Assembly: GCF_018390535.1 (NCBI RefSeq)
Contig: NZ_JAHBBW010000012.1
Coordinates: 1-64,000 of the forward strand
Origin: Bacteroides propionicigenes
GTDB taxonomy: Bacteria > Bacteroidota > Bacteroidia > Bacteroidales > Bacteroidaceae
Direction: 5' to 3'
Length of the DNA stretch: 64,000 nt
Translations under genes and position numbers: made by a program
Shown here: positions 33,450-42,007 of the stretch, one piece after another
Numbering within the stretch: position 1 is the stretch's first letter
Layout of the letters: every line of letters begins with the position of its first letter
Notes under the pieces: generated by a model
Database searches by the model: none
Told to the model about the DNA's origin: nothing
Seen by the model: the letters and a program-made list of their open reading frames with translations, nothing else

Positions 33450-35342
33450 ATGAAATTAGTAAAGTGTATATGGCTAATATTAGCCGGTATTATCATTAGT
33501 TCGTGCAGCACAAACTTGTTTGAAATAACATCTCCGGCAGGTAAACTGAAAGTAATGGTGGAGCCGGCTGAAGAAGATGTCTATGGTGCAGTCACTTTTT
33601 CTGTATATTATAAAGGGGAGCCGGTTCTTTCTAAAACGGAATTGGGGTTGGCGACAGATGTGCAGAAGTTTTGTGGAGATTTGAAGCTAAAATCAGTATC
33701 CGGGGTAACACAGGTTGTTGATGATTATGAAATGATAACGGGAAAACGCAGCCATTGCGTGAACGATGCTTCTGAAAGAGTCTATTCTTTTGAGAATAAA
33801 AAAGGCGAGGTGTTGGATATAACATTCAGAGTATATGACGACGGAGTTGCTTTCAAATATGCGATTAATACGACTGCAGATAAAGAGTATGTCATTGATG
33901 AGTACACTGCGTATAATGTTCCGCAAGGGGTTAAAAGGTGGATGCAACAATATGATCCGGGCTACGAAAAGTTTTTTCCATTGTCGACAGACGGAACGTT
34001 GGCAGGCCGTCCGGAAGTTAATCTTTGGGGATATCCCGGCCTTGTTGAATTGTGTGATTCTGTATTTGTATTGATAACGGAAGCGAATATCAGGCGGGGA
34101 CATTGCGGCTCTTTTTTATCTAATGGTAATGACCGTGATAGGTATCAGGTTAGTTTGGCTGATAAAAAGCAGGTCGCAGAGGGGATATGGGTTTCTCCTT
34201 GGAGGGTGCTCATTATAGGAACTCTGTCTGATATTGTAGAATCGACATTGGTGACAGATGTATCAGATCCTTCTAAAGTGGAAAATACGGAATGGATAAA
34301 TTCCGGTATGGTATCTTGGATATATTGGGCACATAACCATGGCTCTAAGGATTATCAAAAAGTAAAGGAATATATTGATTTGGCCGTTGAAATGAATTGG
34401 CCTTATGATTTGATAGATTGGGAATGGGATGAAATGGGAAATGGAGGAACTCTTGAAGACGCGGTGAAATATGCCTTGGGCAAAGGAATAAAACCGCTTC
34501 TTTGGTATAATTCAAGTACCAACTGGATTGGTCCTGGCCCCTTGTATCGCTTGAACAAGAAAGAGAACCGAGAGAAAGAATATGCGTGGTTAAATAATAT
34601 GGGAATTGCCGGTATTAAAGTAGATTTCTTCTCAGGTGATAGTGTTTCTACCATGAACTATTATTTAGATTTGCTTGAAGATGCTGTAAAGTATAAATTG
34701 ATGATTAATTTTCATGGAGCGACTATCCCGAGAGGATGGCAACGTACATATCCTCATATGATGTCAGTGGAAGGTGTGTATGGCGCGGAATGGTATAATA
34801 ATGCTCCAATATTGACAAATCGGGCAGCCGAGCATAATGCGACTTTACCTTTTACGAGGAATGTGGTAGGACCGATGGATTATACTCCGGGAACTTTCTC
34901 CAACTCTCAACATCCGCATATAACTTCATATGCTCATGAATTGGCATTGCCTGTAATCTTTGAATCAGCTTTACAACATATGCCCGATAGACCGTCTGTT
35001 TATTATAGCCTGCCTGCACCTGTGAAAAAACTTTTATCAGAATTGCCTACAGCTTGGGATGATACGAAGTTGCTGGGCGGCTATCCGGGAAAAGAAGTGA
35101 TTATAGCGCGTCGTAAAGGTGAGGTGTGGTATATTGGAGGTGTTAATGGAACTAATGAGGCAAGTACTCTTCATGTGCCCTTGGATAAAATACCTGTTAG
35201 CGGTAAGAAAATTTCTTTATTCAAAGATGGTGTAGATGATAACCATTTTACTATTGAAGAAAATATTCCTTTAACAGACGAAAAAAACGATTTGGTAATA
35301 GAATGTTTACCACGTGGTGGCTTTGCAGCCGTCATAAAATGA
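33450..35342 (+). CDS. glycoside hydrolase family 97, lipoprotein
   Basis: GH97 enzyme (630 residues) with a lipoprotein signal (MKLVKCIWLILAGIIISSC; the Cys of ISSC would be lipidated). Order: N-terminal beta-supersandwich, TIM barrel (about 270-530), C-terminal beta domain. The barrel has MVSWIYWAHNHGSKDYQKVK and GIKVDFFSGDS. Asp392 in KVDFF matches the nucleophile position of retaining GH97 alpha-galactosidase-type members rather than the inverting SusB type, and E441 in SVEGVYG is a candidate acid/base. It is therefore probably an alpha-galactosidase or related retaining enzyme. ATG 33450 is chosen for its lipobox distance; ATG 33438 is also possible. Confidence 0.9.
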   Translation: MKLVKCIWLILAGIIISSCSTNLFEITSPAGKLKVMVEPAEEDVYGAVTFSVYYKGEPVLSKTELGLATDVQKFCGDLKLKSVSGVTQVVDDYEMITGKRSHCVNDASERVYSFENKKGEVLDITFRVYDDGVAFKYAINTTADKEYVIDEYTAYNVPQGVKRWMQQYDPGYEKFFPLSTDGTLAGRPEVNLWGYPGLVELCDSVFVLITEANIRRGHCGSFLSNGNDRDRYQVSLADKKQVAEGIWVSPWRVLIIGTLSDIVESTLVTDVSDPSKVENTEWINSGMVSWIYWAHNHGSKDYQKVKEYIDLAVEMNWPYDLIDWEWDEMGNGGTLEDAVKYALGKGIKPLLWYNSSTNWIGPGPLYRLNKKENREKEYAWLNNMGIAGIKVDFFSGDSVSTMNYYLDLLEDAVKYKLMINFHGATIPRGWQRTYPHMMSVEGVYGAEWYNNAPILTNRAAEHNATLPFTRNVVGPMDYTPGTFSNSQHPHITSYAHELALPVIFESALQHMPDRPSVYYSLPAPVKKLLSELPTAWDDTKLLGGYPGKEVIIARRKGEVWYIGGVNGTNEASTLHVPLDKIPVSGKKISLFKDGVDDNHFTIEENIPLTDEKNDLVIECLPRGGFAAVIK

Positions 35343-35464
35343 GAATATCCTGTTGCTTATTGTTGTTGATTTTCAGATAGGTAAGAGTAATAGTGTGTCT
35401 TATAGCTTTGTCTCCTTTCTAAATTAAATAGGTGCTTGATAGGTAATAGCAAAATAAAAAACAC

Positions 35465-35472
35465 TACTTTTG
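35465..35472 (+). promoter_or_regulatory. TAnnTTTG -7 element for Sua5 gene
   Basis: TACTTTTG lies 31 bases before ATG 35504 and probably drives the Sua5, ClC and fmt genes. Confidence 0.6.
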
Positions 35473-35503
35473 CGTATTAATCACTGTATTTATATATCAA
35501 GAA

Positions 35504-36067
35504 ATGATAGAAGACATTAAAAAAGCCTGCCAAGTAATGCGGGAGGGTGGTGTGATTCTGTATCCCACCGATACCATTTGGGGAATCGGTTGTGACGCTA
35601 CCAATGAAGATGCGGTGCGCCGTGTATATGAAATAAAGCAGCGTCAAGACAGCAAGGCAATGCTTGTGTTGGTAGATTCTTCTGTAAAGGTGGATTTCTA
35701 TGTTCAGGATGTTCCGGAGGTGGCATGGGACTTGATAGAGTTGGCAGATAAACCGTTGACTATTATTTATTCGGGTGCACGTAATCTGGCGGCAAATCTG
35801 CTGGCAGAAGACGGTAGCGTGGGTATTAGGGTGACGAATGAGGAGTTTTCAAAGCGTCTGTGCCAGCAGTTTCGTAAGGCAATTGTTTCTACGTCTGCGA
35901 ATATTAGTGGGCAACCCTCACCGAAAAGTTTCAATGAAATAAGTGAAGAGGTTAAGTCCGCAGTAGATTATATTGTGGGCTACCGGCAAGAAGAGACGAG
36001 TAATCCGAAACCGTCCAGTATTATTAAGTTGGATAAAGGTGGTGTGATCAAAATAATCCGGGAATAA
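35504..36067 (+). CDS. L-threonylcarbamoyladenylate synthase (Sua5/YciO/YrdC)
   Basis: YrdC-domain protein (187 residues) that makes threonylcarbamoyl-AMP from Thr, bicarbonate and ATP for the t6A37 modification of ANN-decoding tRNAs. Signature blocks are GGVILYPTDTIWGIGCDATN near residue 15, KQRQDSKAMLVLVDS and VGIRVTNEEFSKRL, then AIVSTSANISGQPSP near residue 126. It has only the YrdC domain, without the Sua5 C-terminal extension. The ClC gene starts five bases after it. Confidence 0.93.
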   Translation: MIEDIKKACQVMREGGVILYPTDTIWGIGCDATNEDAVRRVYEIKQRQDSKAMLVLVDSSVKVDFYVQDVPEVAWDLIELADKPLTIIYSGARNLAANLLAEDGSVGIRVTNEEFSKRLCQQFRKAIVSTSANISGQPSPKSFNEISEEVKSAVDYIVGYRQEETSNPKPSSIIKLDKGGVIKIIRE

Positions 36068-36072
36068 GAAAA

Positions 36073-37863
36073 ATGGCTGGAAAAGAAAGAGGTTGGTTGC
36101 AACGCTTTATCATTTGGCGTGAGAAGAATGTTAAGGAAAAACGGTTTATCTTACTTCTTAGCTTTTTGGTCGGTATTTTTACGGCTTTTGCCGCATTGAT
36201 ATTGAAAGTGCTGATACACTGGATACAGAATTTTCTTACAGAGAATTTTGATACAACGGAGGCTAATTACCAGTATTTGATATATCCGGTAGTAGGAATC
36301 TTTTTGGCAGGACTGTTTGTACGCTATGTCGTAAAAGATGATATCAGTCATGGAGTTACGAAAATTCTGTATGCCATATCCCGCAGACAAGGGCGAATTA
36401 AGCGACATAATACATGGTCGTCTATTATAGCCAGTTCCATAACCATCGGATTCGGTGGTTCCGTTGGAGCCGAAGCACCGATTGTGCTTACCGGTTCGGC
36501 TATCGGCTCTAATTTGGGGAGTCTGTTCAAAATGGAACATCGTACACTGATGCTGTTGGTGGGGTGTGGTGCAGCCGGTGCTGTGGCCGGTATTTTTAAA
36601 GCACCGATTGCAGGGCTTGTCTTTACGCTGGAGGTACTGATGATTGACTTGACTATGTCTTCATTGCTTCCGCTATTGATTTCGGCAGTAACGGCAGCGA
36701 CCGTCTCTTATATTGTGACGGGGACGGAAGCTATGTTTAAGTTTCACCTTGATCAGGCTTTTGAGTTAGAACGTATTCCTTATGTGATTATGCTGGGTAT
36801 CTTTTGTGGTTTAGTATCTCTTTATTTTACCCGCGCCATGAATGCTGTAGAGGGAATGTTTGGAAAGTTGAGAGTCCCTTACAAGAAACTGTTGGTCGGC
36901 GGCTCGATGCTGAGTATTCTGATATTTCTTTTCCCGCCTCTTTATGGTGAAGGCTATGATACAATAGAATTATTACTCAATGGTACAAGTAATGTGGAGT
37001 GGGATACAGTCATGAATAACTCTTTCTTCTACGGACACGGTCAGTTACTGTTGTTGTATCTGGTACTGATAATCCTGTTTAAGGTCTTTGCTTCGAGTGC
37101 GACAAACGGTGGTGGTGGCTGCGGTGGTATTTTTGCACCTTCTCTGTATTTGGGATGCATTGCCGGATTCGTATTCTCTCACTTTAGTAATGATTTTGAA
37201 ACTACCGCTTTTCTACCTGAGAAGAACTTTGCATTAATGGGCATGGCAGGAGTGATGAGCGGAGTTATGCACGCTCCACTGACAGGAGTGTTTCTGATTG
37301 CCGAATTAACCGGAGGCTATGATTTGTTCCTGCCGTTGATGATAGTTTCAGTCAGCTCATATTTGACGATTATTGTTTTTGAACCGCATAGTATCTACTC
37401 CATGCGTTTGGCAAAGAAAGGTGAATTGCTGACGCATCATAAGGATAAGGCTGTATTGACCTTGATGAAAGTGGAAAATGTGGTAGAGAAAGACTTTATT
37501 GTGGTACATCCGGAAATGGATCTCGCCGAACTGGTGAGGGCTATTTCCGCCTCTCACCGTAATATATTCCCGGTGACGGACAATGAAAATAAACTGATAG
37601 GCATTGTTTTGCTGGACGATATACGTAATATAATGTTCCGTCAGGAACTGTATCATCGTTTTACGGTGGGTAAGCTGATGACTTCTGCTCCGGCACGGCT
37701 TTATGATACGGATAGTATGGAGCAGGTGATGCGTACTTTCGATGATACGAAAGCATGGAATTTGCCGGTGGTAGATGAAGAAGGCAAATATCTCGGCTTT
37801 GTTTCCAAATCAAAAATATTCAATTCGTACCGTCAGGTGTTGGTACATTTTTCAGAAGATTAA
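36073..37863 (+). CDS. ClC-family chloride channel/transporter with CBS domains
   Basis: ClC protein (596 residues) with about ten membrane helices (residues 25-450) and a CBS-domain pair at the C-terminus (about 465-590, MKVENVVEKDFIVVHPEMDL and KLMTSAPARLYDTDSMEQVM). The filter region FGGSVGAEAPIVLTGSA keeps the external gating Glu, and GGGCGGIFAPSLYLG is present. The position of the internal proton Glu (E203 in E. coli ClC) aligns with Val in KAPIAGLVFTLEVLM, as in channel-type ClCs. CBS domains usually bind adenine nucleotides. It is packed between the Sua5 gene and fmt. Confidence 0.93.
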   Translation: MAGKERGWLQRFIIWREKNVKEKRFILLLSFLVGIFTAFAALILKVLIHWIQNFLTENFDTTEANYQYLIYPVVGIFLAGLFVRYVVKDDISHGVTKILYAISRRQGRIKRHNTWSSIIASSITIGFGGSVGAEAPIVLTGSAIGSNLGSLFKMEHRTLMLLVGCGAAGAVAGIFKAPIAGLVFTLEVLMIDLTMSSLLPLLISAVTAATVSYIVTGTEAMFKFHLDQAFELERIPYVIMLGIFCGLVSLYFTRAMNAVEGMFGKLRVPYKKLLVGGSMLSILIFLFPPLYGEGYDTIELLLNGTSNVEWDTVMNNSFFYGHGQLLLLYLVLIILFKVFASSATNGGGGCGGIFAPSLYLGCIAGFVFSHFSNDFETTAFLPEKNFALMGMAGVMSGVMHAPLTGVFLIAELTGGYDLFLPLMIVSVSSYLTIIVFEPHSIYSMRLAKKGELLTHHKDKAVLTLMKVENVVEKDFIVVHPEMDLAELVRAISASHRNIFPVTDNENKLIGIVLLDDIRNIMFRQELYHRFTVGKLMTSAPARLYDTDSMEQVMRTFDDTKAWNLPVVDEEGKYLGFVSKSKIFNSYRQVLVHFSED

Positions 37864-37874
37864 AAGAGGTGATT

Positions 37875-38843
37875 ATGAAGAAAGAAGATTTACGGATTGT
37901 ATATATGGGTACTCCCGAATTTGCGGTAGAACCTTTGCGTTGCCTTGTGGAAGGCGGATATAATGTAGTAGGAGTGATTACTATGCCCGATAAACCGGCA
38001 GGACGAGGACATAAGCTCCAATTCTCTCCGGTGAAACAATATGCACTGGATTATAACTTGCCGCTTCTCCAACCTGAGAGGTTGAAGGACGAAACATTTG
38101 TTGAGGCTTTGCGCGTTTGGAATGCCGACTTGCAGATTGTAGTTGCTTTCAGAATGCTGCCGGAAGTGGTTTGGAATATGCCGAGACTGGGAACTTTCAA
38201 TTTGCACGCTTCATTACTGCCACAGTACCGCGGTGCGGCTCCTATCAACTGGGCGGTGATTAATGGAGATACGGAAACGGGTATCACTACTTTCTTCTTG
38301 AAACATGAAATAGATACGGGAGAGGTTATTCAGCAGGTGCGTGTACCGATTGCTGAAACGGATAATGTCGGTATTGTACATGATAAATTGATGGTGCTTG
38401 GTGGTCGTTTGGTAACGGAGACTGTAGATGCTATCCTTGCCGATACGGTGAAACCTATTCCACAGGAAGAAATGGTCGTAGTGGGTGAGCTGCGCCCTGC
38501 CCCTAAAATATTCAAAGAGACTTGTCGTATAGACTGGAGTCAACCTGTAAAACAGATTTATGATTTTATCCGTGGTTTATCCCCTTATCCGGCTGCATGG
38601 ACAGAGTTGGTACAACCGGATGGGGCAATAACCGTTCTGAAAATCTTTGAAACAGAGAAAATCCATCAAGAGCACCGGTTACAGCCCGGTACAATTTTAA
38701 CAGATAATAAAACTTATCTTCATGTAGCGGTTCCCCAAGGCTTTATTGGGATACTTGTCTTGCAACTTCCCGGTAAGAAGCGATTGAAGATAGATGAATT
38801 ATTACGCGGCTTCCGGCTGGCTGACGGGGTAAAAGTACAGTAA
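37875..38843 (+). CDS. fmt: methionyl-tRNA formyltransferase
   Basis: Fmt (322 residues) formylates initiator Met-tRNA with 10-formyl-tetrahydrofolate. IVYMGTPEFAVEPLRCLVEG opens the formyltransferase domain, and FNLHASLLPQYRGAAPINWA contains the catalytic Asn-His region. TGITTFFLKHEIDTGEVI and the C-terminal OB-like tRNA-binding domain (about 210-320) follow. ATG 37875 has a ribosome binding site (AGAGG) at good spacing; a GTG two codons upstream is less likely. Confidence 0.96.
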   Translation: MKKEDLRIVYMGTPEFAVEPLRCLVEGGYNVVGVITMPDKPAGRGHKLQFSPVKQYALDYNLPLLQPERLKDETFVEALRVWNADLQIVVAFRMLPEVVWNMPRLGTFNLHASLLPQYRGAAPINWAVINGDTETGITTFFLKHEIDTGEVIQQVRVPIAETDNVGIVHDKLMVLGGRLVTETVDAILADTVKPIPQEEMVVVGELRPAPKIFKETCRIDWSQPVKQIYDFIRGLSPYPAAWTELVQPDGAITVLKIFETEKIHQEHRLQPGTILTDNKTYLHVAVPQGFIGILVLQLPGKKRLKIDELLRGFRLADGVKVQ

Positions 38844-39114
38844 ACTTTTTCACTCCTGTTTACAGCAGGAACTTTGGCTGAAGTTAAAGGCGGCTGATTC
38901 GTAGTTTAGTAAGGTGAGATGGATATTACTAATAGTGCAAATCATGAACGCCGCCAAAGAGAACTGTATTATTGGGTAGTTACGTGCATAAAAGAACACT
39001 GTTGAGTACTCTTGGTCGGCAAAGTGCGTGCCGGCGATTTTAAGGAATGGTTCGTAGGGGAACGCTAAGTCGTAAGTTGTGGCATAATATTTAGGTCGGA
39101 TGAAATCTTTTGCC
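38844..39114. other. 318-base gap between fmt and rpe, open in both strands
   Basis: The gap is not obviously empty. On plus, ATG 38919 with GGTGAG in front reads 28 codons (MDITNSANHERRQRELYYWV, then VTCIKEHC) to TGA at 39003. The same frame stays open for 20 more codons (VLLVGKVRAGDFKEWFVGER) to TAA 39066. On minus, a frame is open for more than 80 codons across the same bases without an early ATG (for example AGTHFADQEYSTVFFYARNY). A GGCGGC/GCCGCC pair (38889-38894, 38950-38955) could close an RNA stem. It may be a decayed small gene or a structured RNA. I see no terminator after fmt. Confidence 0.4.
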
Positions 39115-39122
39115 TACATTTG
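39115..39122 (+). promoter_or_regulatory. TAnnTTTG -7 element for rpe
   Basis: TACATTTG lies 39 bases before ATG 39162 and probably drives rpe and comEC. Confidence 0.6.
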
Positions 39123-39161
39123 TACGTTATAATTCGTGTAACTTATTAGAATGTAACTGTT

Positions 39162-39812
39162 ATGAAGCCTATAGTATCTCCTTCCATATTGTCCGCCAAC
39201 TTTGCATATTTGGCAAATGATATTGAAATGATTAACGGTAGTGAAGCCGACTGGGTGCATATCGATATAATGGACGGTGTGTTTGTTCCTAATATTTCTT
39301 TTGGCTTTCCTGTGCTAAAGTATGTAGCAAAGCTTGCTGAGAAGCCTTTGGACGTGCATTTGATGATAGTGCAGCCGGAAAAGTTTATTCCTGAAGTAAA
39401 GGCTTTGGGAGCACGTATAATGAATGTGCATTATGAGGCTTGCCCGCATCTGCATCGGGTGGTGCAGCAGATTCGTGAAACGGGGATGTTGCCGGCAGTT
39501 ACTATCAATCCTGCTACCCCTGTGTCTATGTTGAGAGACATTATCAATGATGTCTATATGGTGTTGGTTATGAGCGTAAATCCGGGGTTTGGCGGTCAGA
39601 AATTCATAGAACATACTATTGATAAAGTACGTGAATTGCGTGAATTGATAACGGTGACCGGTTCAGAAGCTCTTATAGAAGTTGATGGCGGTGTAAATTT
39701 AGAAACCGGTGCTCGTTTGGTAGAGGCCGGTGCTGATGTTTTGGTAGCCGGTAATGCAATTTTTTCAGCTCCCGATCCGGTAGAAGCAATCCGTGCTTTG
39801 AGGAATCTGTAA
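39162..39812 (+). CDS. rpe: ribulose-phosphate 3-epimerase
   Basis: Rpe (216 residues) interconverts ribulose 5-phosphate and xylulose 5-phosphate in the pentose phosphate pathway. It is a cytoplasmic TIM barrel with metal and catalytic residues in SPSILSANFAYLAND, VHIDIMDGVFVPNISFG and PLDVHLMIVQPEKF, plus MSVNPGFGGQKFI and the phosphate-binding EVDGGVN. comEC starts six bases downstream in the same direction. Confidence 0.97.
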   Translation: MKPIVSPSILSANFAYLANDIEMINGSEADWVHIDIMDGVFVPNISFGFPVLKYVAKLAEKPLDVHLMIVQPEKFIPEVKALGARIMNVHYEACPHLHRVVQQIRETGMLPAVTINPATPVSMLRDIINDVYMVLVMSVNPGFGGQKFIEHTIDKVRELRELITVTGSEALIEVDGGVNLETGARLVEAGADVLVAGNAIFSAPDPVEAIRALRNL

Positions 39813-39818
39813 TATTTA

Positions 39819-41918
39819 TTGATAATAGACAGCTTACAGCGGCATCCTTTCCTACGACTTTTGATGCCGTTGGTTGGTGGAATAGTATATGGGGATAAGT
39901 ATCCTTATGTACTGCCTGTATGTTTGTGGGTAGCTGAAATCTTTCTGTTGGCAGGAATATATGCTTTTAGTCTGAGGTATCATATTCTATGCAAACTATA
40001 TGGAGCTGTTGTATTCCTCTTTTTCTTTTTATTGGGAGGAGCTTTGGTTAGTCTGCAGTTAAAACAGGCAGAATATACGTTCCCCAAAACGGGTGAATTT
40101 TCCACCTGCCAAGTATCTCTTGCAACCAAGCCGGAAATTAAGAAAAACAGCATTTTATTTCGTGTTGCGTTGAAAGGGGAAGCTCCGGGAAATACATTTT
40201 CACACAAATTATCAGAAAAGTTCTTTCTGTTCTATTTCCCTAAAGATTCAGCGACATGCTCTCTGAAAAGAGGAGATAGATTGTTGGTCCATACTTATCT
40301 GTCTCCACCGGTAAATAATGGGAATCCGGATGAATTTGACTATGCCCGTTATCTCCTCAGAAAAGGAATAAGCGGAACAGCTTATGTACATACTGGACAT
40401 TGGCGCATGATTGGTTGTGACAGTTCTTTCACTTTCCGCCAGCAAGCTGTTGATTGTCGGAGCAGGGTAGTTGATATGTATCGTAAGATGGGGTTCCGGG
40501 GAGATGAATTGGCGGTGCTTTCTGCGCTTACAGTAGGTGATAAGGATGAATTGAGTGAGGATATAATTGAAACTTATTCGGTTGCCGGTGCCAGTCATGT
40601 ACTGGCGCTTTCTGGACTGCATATCGGTTTTATTTCTGCTTTATTGCTGTTTGCTTTGTCTCCTTTGTGGAACCGGTGGAGATTTTTGAAGCCGTTTTTG
40701 CTTTTATCGGTGATAGTGCTTTTATGGGGATTTGCTTTTCTTACAGGATTATCCTCTTCAGTAGTACGCGCCGTTATCATGTGCTCTTTTGGGTTGATTT
40801 CCACTCTTTTCTCAACTTGTCAAAAGTTGACTGTGAATACATTGGCAGTTACGGCTTTTTTGATGCTGTTGTTTAATCCTGTATGGTTGTTTGATGTTGG
40901 ATTCCAGTTGTCTTTCATCGCTGTTACGGCAATTTTGTTACTGCAACCCGGCCTATACGGATTGTTATCGTTTAGGAATACGGTTTTGCAGAAGGTTTGG
41001 GGATTGATAACGGTATCTATTGCAGCCCAAATCGGGACAGCGCCTTTGGTTATGCTTTACTTCTCACGTTTTTCCACCCATTTCCTTTTGACTAATTTGT
41101 GGGTGATTCCATTAGTATCACTGATTGTATACGCAGCCATTGTATTACTTGTGCTGACTCCTTTTCCCAGTTTGCAACAAAGTTTTGCAGATATGGTAGA
41201 AGCGCTGATTCGGCTACAGAATATGGCACTTCGTTGGGTTGAACAACTCCCTTTGGCTTCTATAGATTATATTTGGGTGGATGTATGGGATGTCTTTCTG
41301 TTTTATTTTTGTTTGTTATGTGTTGGTCGTGCTTTGGTTAGGCGTACGGCTGTGAATGCTTATACTGCTTTGTTCTGTATGTTACTTTGCGTTTCTTATC
41401 ATTCGTATTCATTCATAAGAGATACTTCCCGGAGTAGTATCGTTTTTTATAATTTTCGCAGTTGTCCTTCTGTACATTGTTTGGCTGATAATTCTTCTTC
41501 ATGGTTAGTTTGTACAGATAGCTTGCCGGATATTGCTGGCTTAGAACGTGCGCTGTCTCCTTATTGGAACCGTTTGCGCTTGAAGCGTCCTACCGTAATT
41601 GTAGAGGATTATTCGGCACCCGATATTTCTGTTCGAAATCAAATTGTTTTTTATGGAGGAAAACGTATATGTTTACTGTGCGATGATCGTTGGCGAAATA
41701 AGAGGTCTGATGTACCCGTCCTTATTGATTATTTGTATGTCTCCCGGGGATATAAGGGTAGCATAAAGGAACTGACTTCCCTATTTGAAGTGGGTACGGT
41801 AGTGATTGATTCATCGCTTTCCGGCTATTATCGGGAGAGAATTATTAATGATTGTATCAGATTGGGAATTTCTTATCTTCCTCTTTCTGAAAAAGGTTCT
41901 GTGCGCATATCATTATAA
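39819..41918 (+). CDS. ComEC/Rec2-type membrane protein
   Basis: ComEC/Rec2-family integral membrane protein (699 residues), the putative inner-membrane channel for single-stranded DNA in natural transformation. An N-terminal pair of helices and an OB-like periplasmic domain (DUF4131 type, about 25-180) are followed by the Competence domain (about 225-490) with the conserved ASHVLALSGLHIGFISALLL and a chain of helices. The C-terminal part (about 520-699) is much shorter than a metallo-beta-lactamase domain and lacks its HxHxDH motif. The likely start is TTG 39819, since homologues keep the HPFLRLLMPLVGGIVYGD region; no ATG occurs before residue 16. Confidence 0.88.
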   Translation: MIIDSLQRHPFLRLLMPLVGGIVYGDKYPYVLPVCLWVAEIFLLAGIYAFSLRYHILCKLYGAVVFLFFFLLGGALVSLQLKQAEYTFPKTGEFSTCQVSLATKPEIKKNSILFRVALKGEAPGNTFSHKLSEKFFLFYFPKDSATCSLKRGDRLLVHTYLSPPVNNGNPDEFDYARYLLRKGISGTAYVHTGHWRMIGCDSSFTFRQQAVDCRSRVVDMYRKMGFRGDELAVLSALTVGDKDELSEDIIETYSVAGASHVLALSGLHIGFISALLLFALSPLWNRWRFLKPFLLLSVIVLLWGFAFLTGLSSSVVRAVIMCSFGLISTLFSTCQKLTVNTLAVTAFLMLLFNPVWLFDVGFQLSFIAVTAILLLQPGLYGLLSFRNTVLQKVWGLITVSIAAQIGTAPLVMLYFSRFSTHFLLTNLWVIPLVSLIVYAAIVLLVLTPFPSLQQSFADMVEALIRLQNMALRWVEQLPLASIDYIWVDVWDVFLFYFCLLCVGRALVRRTAVNAYTALFCMLLCVSYHSYSFIRDTSRSSIVFYNFRSCPSVHCLADNSSSWLVCTDSLPDIAGLERALSPYWNRLRLKRPTVIVEDYSAPDISVRNQIVFYGGKRICLLCDDRWRNKRSDVPVLIDYLYVSRGYKGSIKELTSLFEVGTVVIDSSLSGYYRERIINDCIRLGISYLPLSEKGSVRISL

Positions 41919-41933
41919 ATCATAAACTTTTTC

Positions 41934-41941
41934 GTACTTTT
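41934..41941 (+). promoter_or_regulatory. TAnnTTTG -7 element for DHH phosphatase gene
   Basis: TACTTTTG lies 66 bases upstream of ATG 42008, just after comEC. Confidence 0.55.
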
Positions 41942-42007
41942 GCCCTTTCAATAGTTGTGGATAAATAGAATCACTCTGTTTTTTTGAATGTAAATTGTAA
42001 GGACTAT

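Noticed and set aside
39003..39005. In-frame TGA as a selenocysteine codon
   Set aside because: No selenocysteine insertion hairpin was evident and the frame resembles no selenoprotein; a decayed frame or chance openness is simpler.
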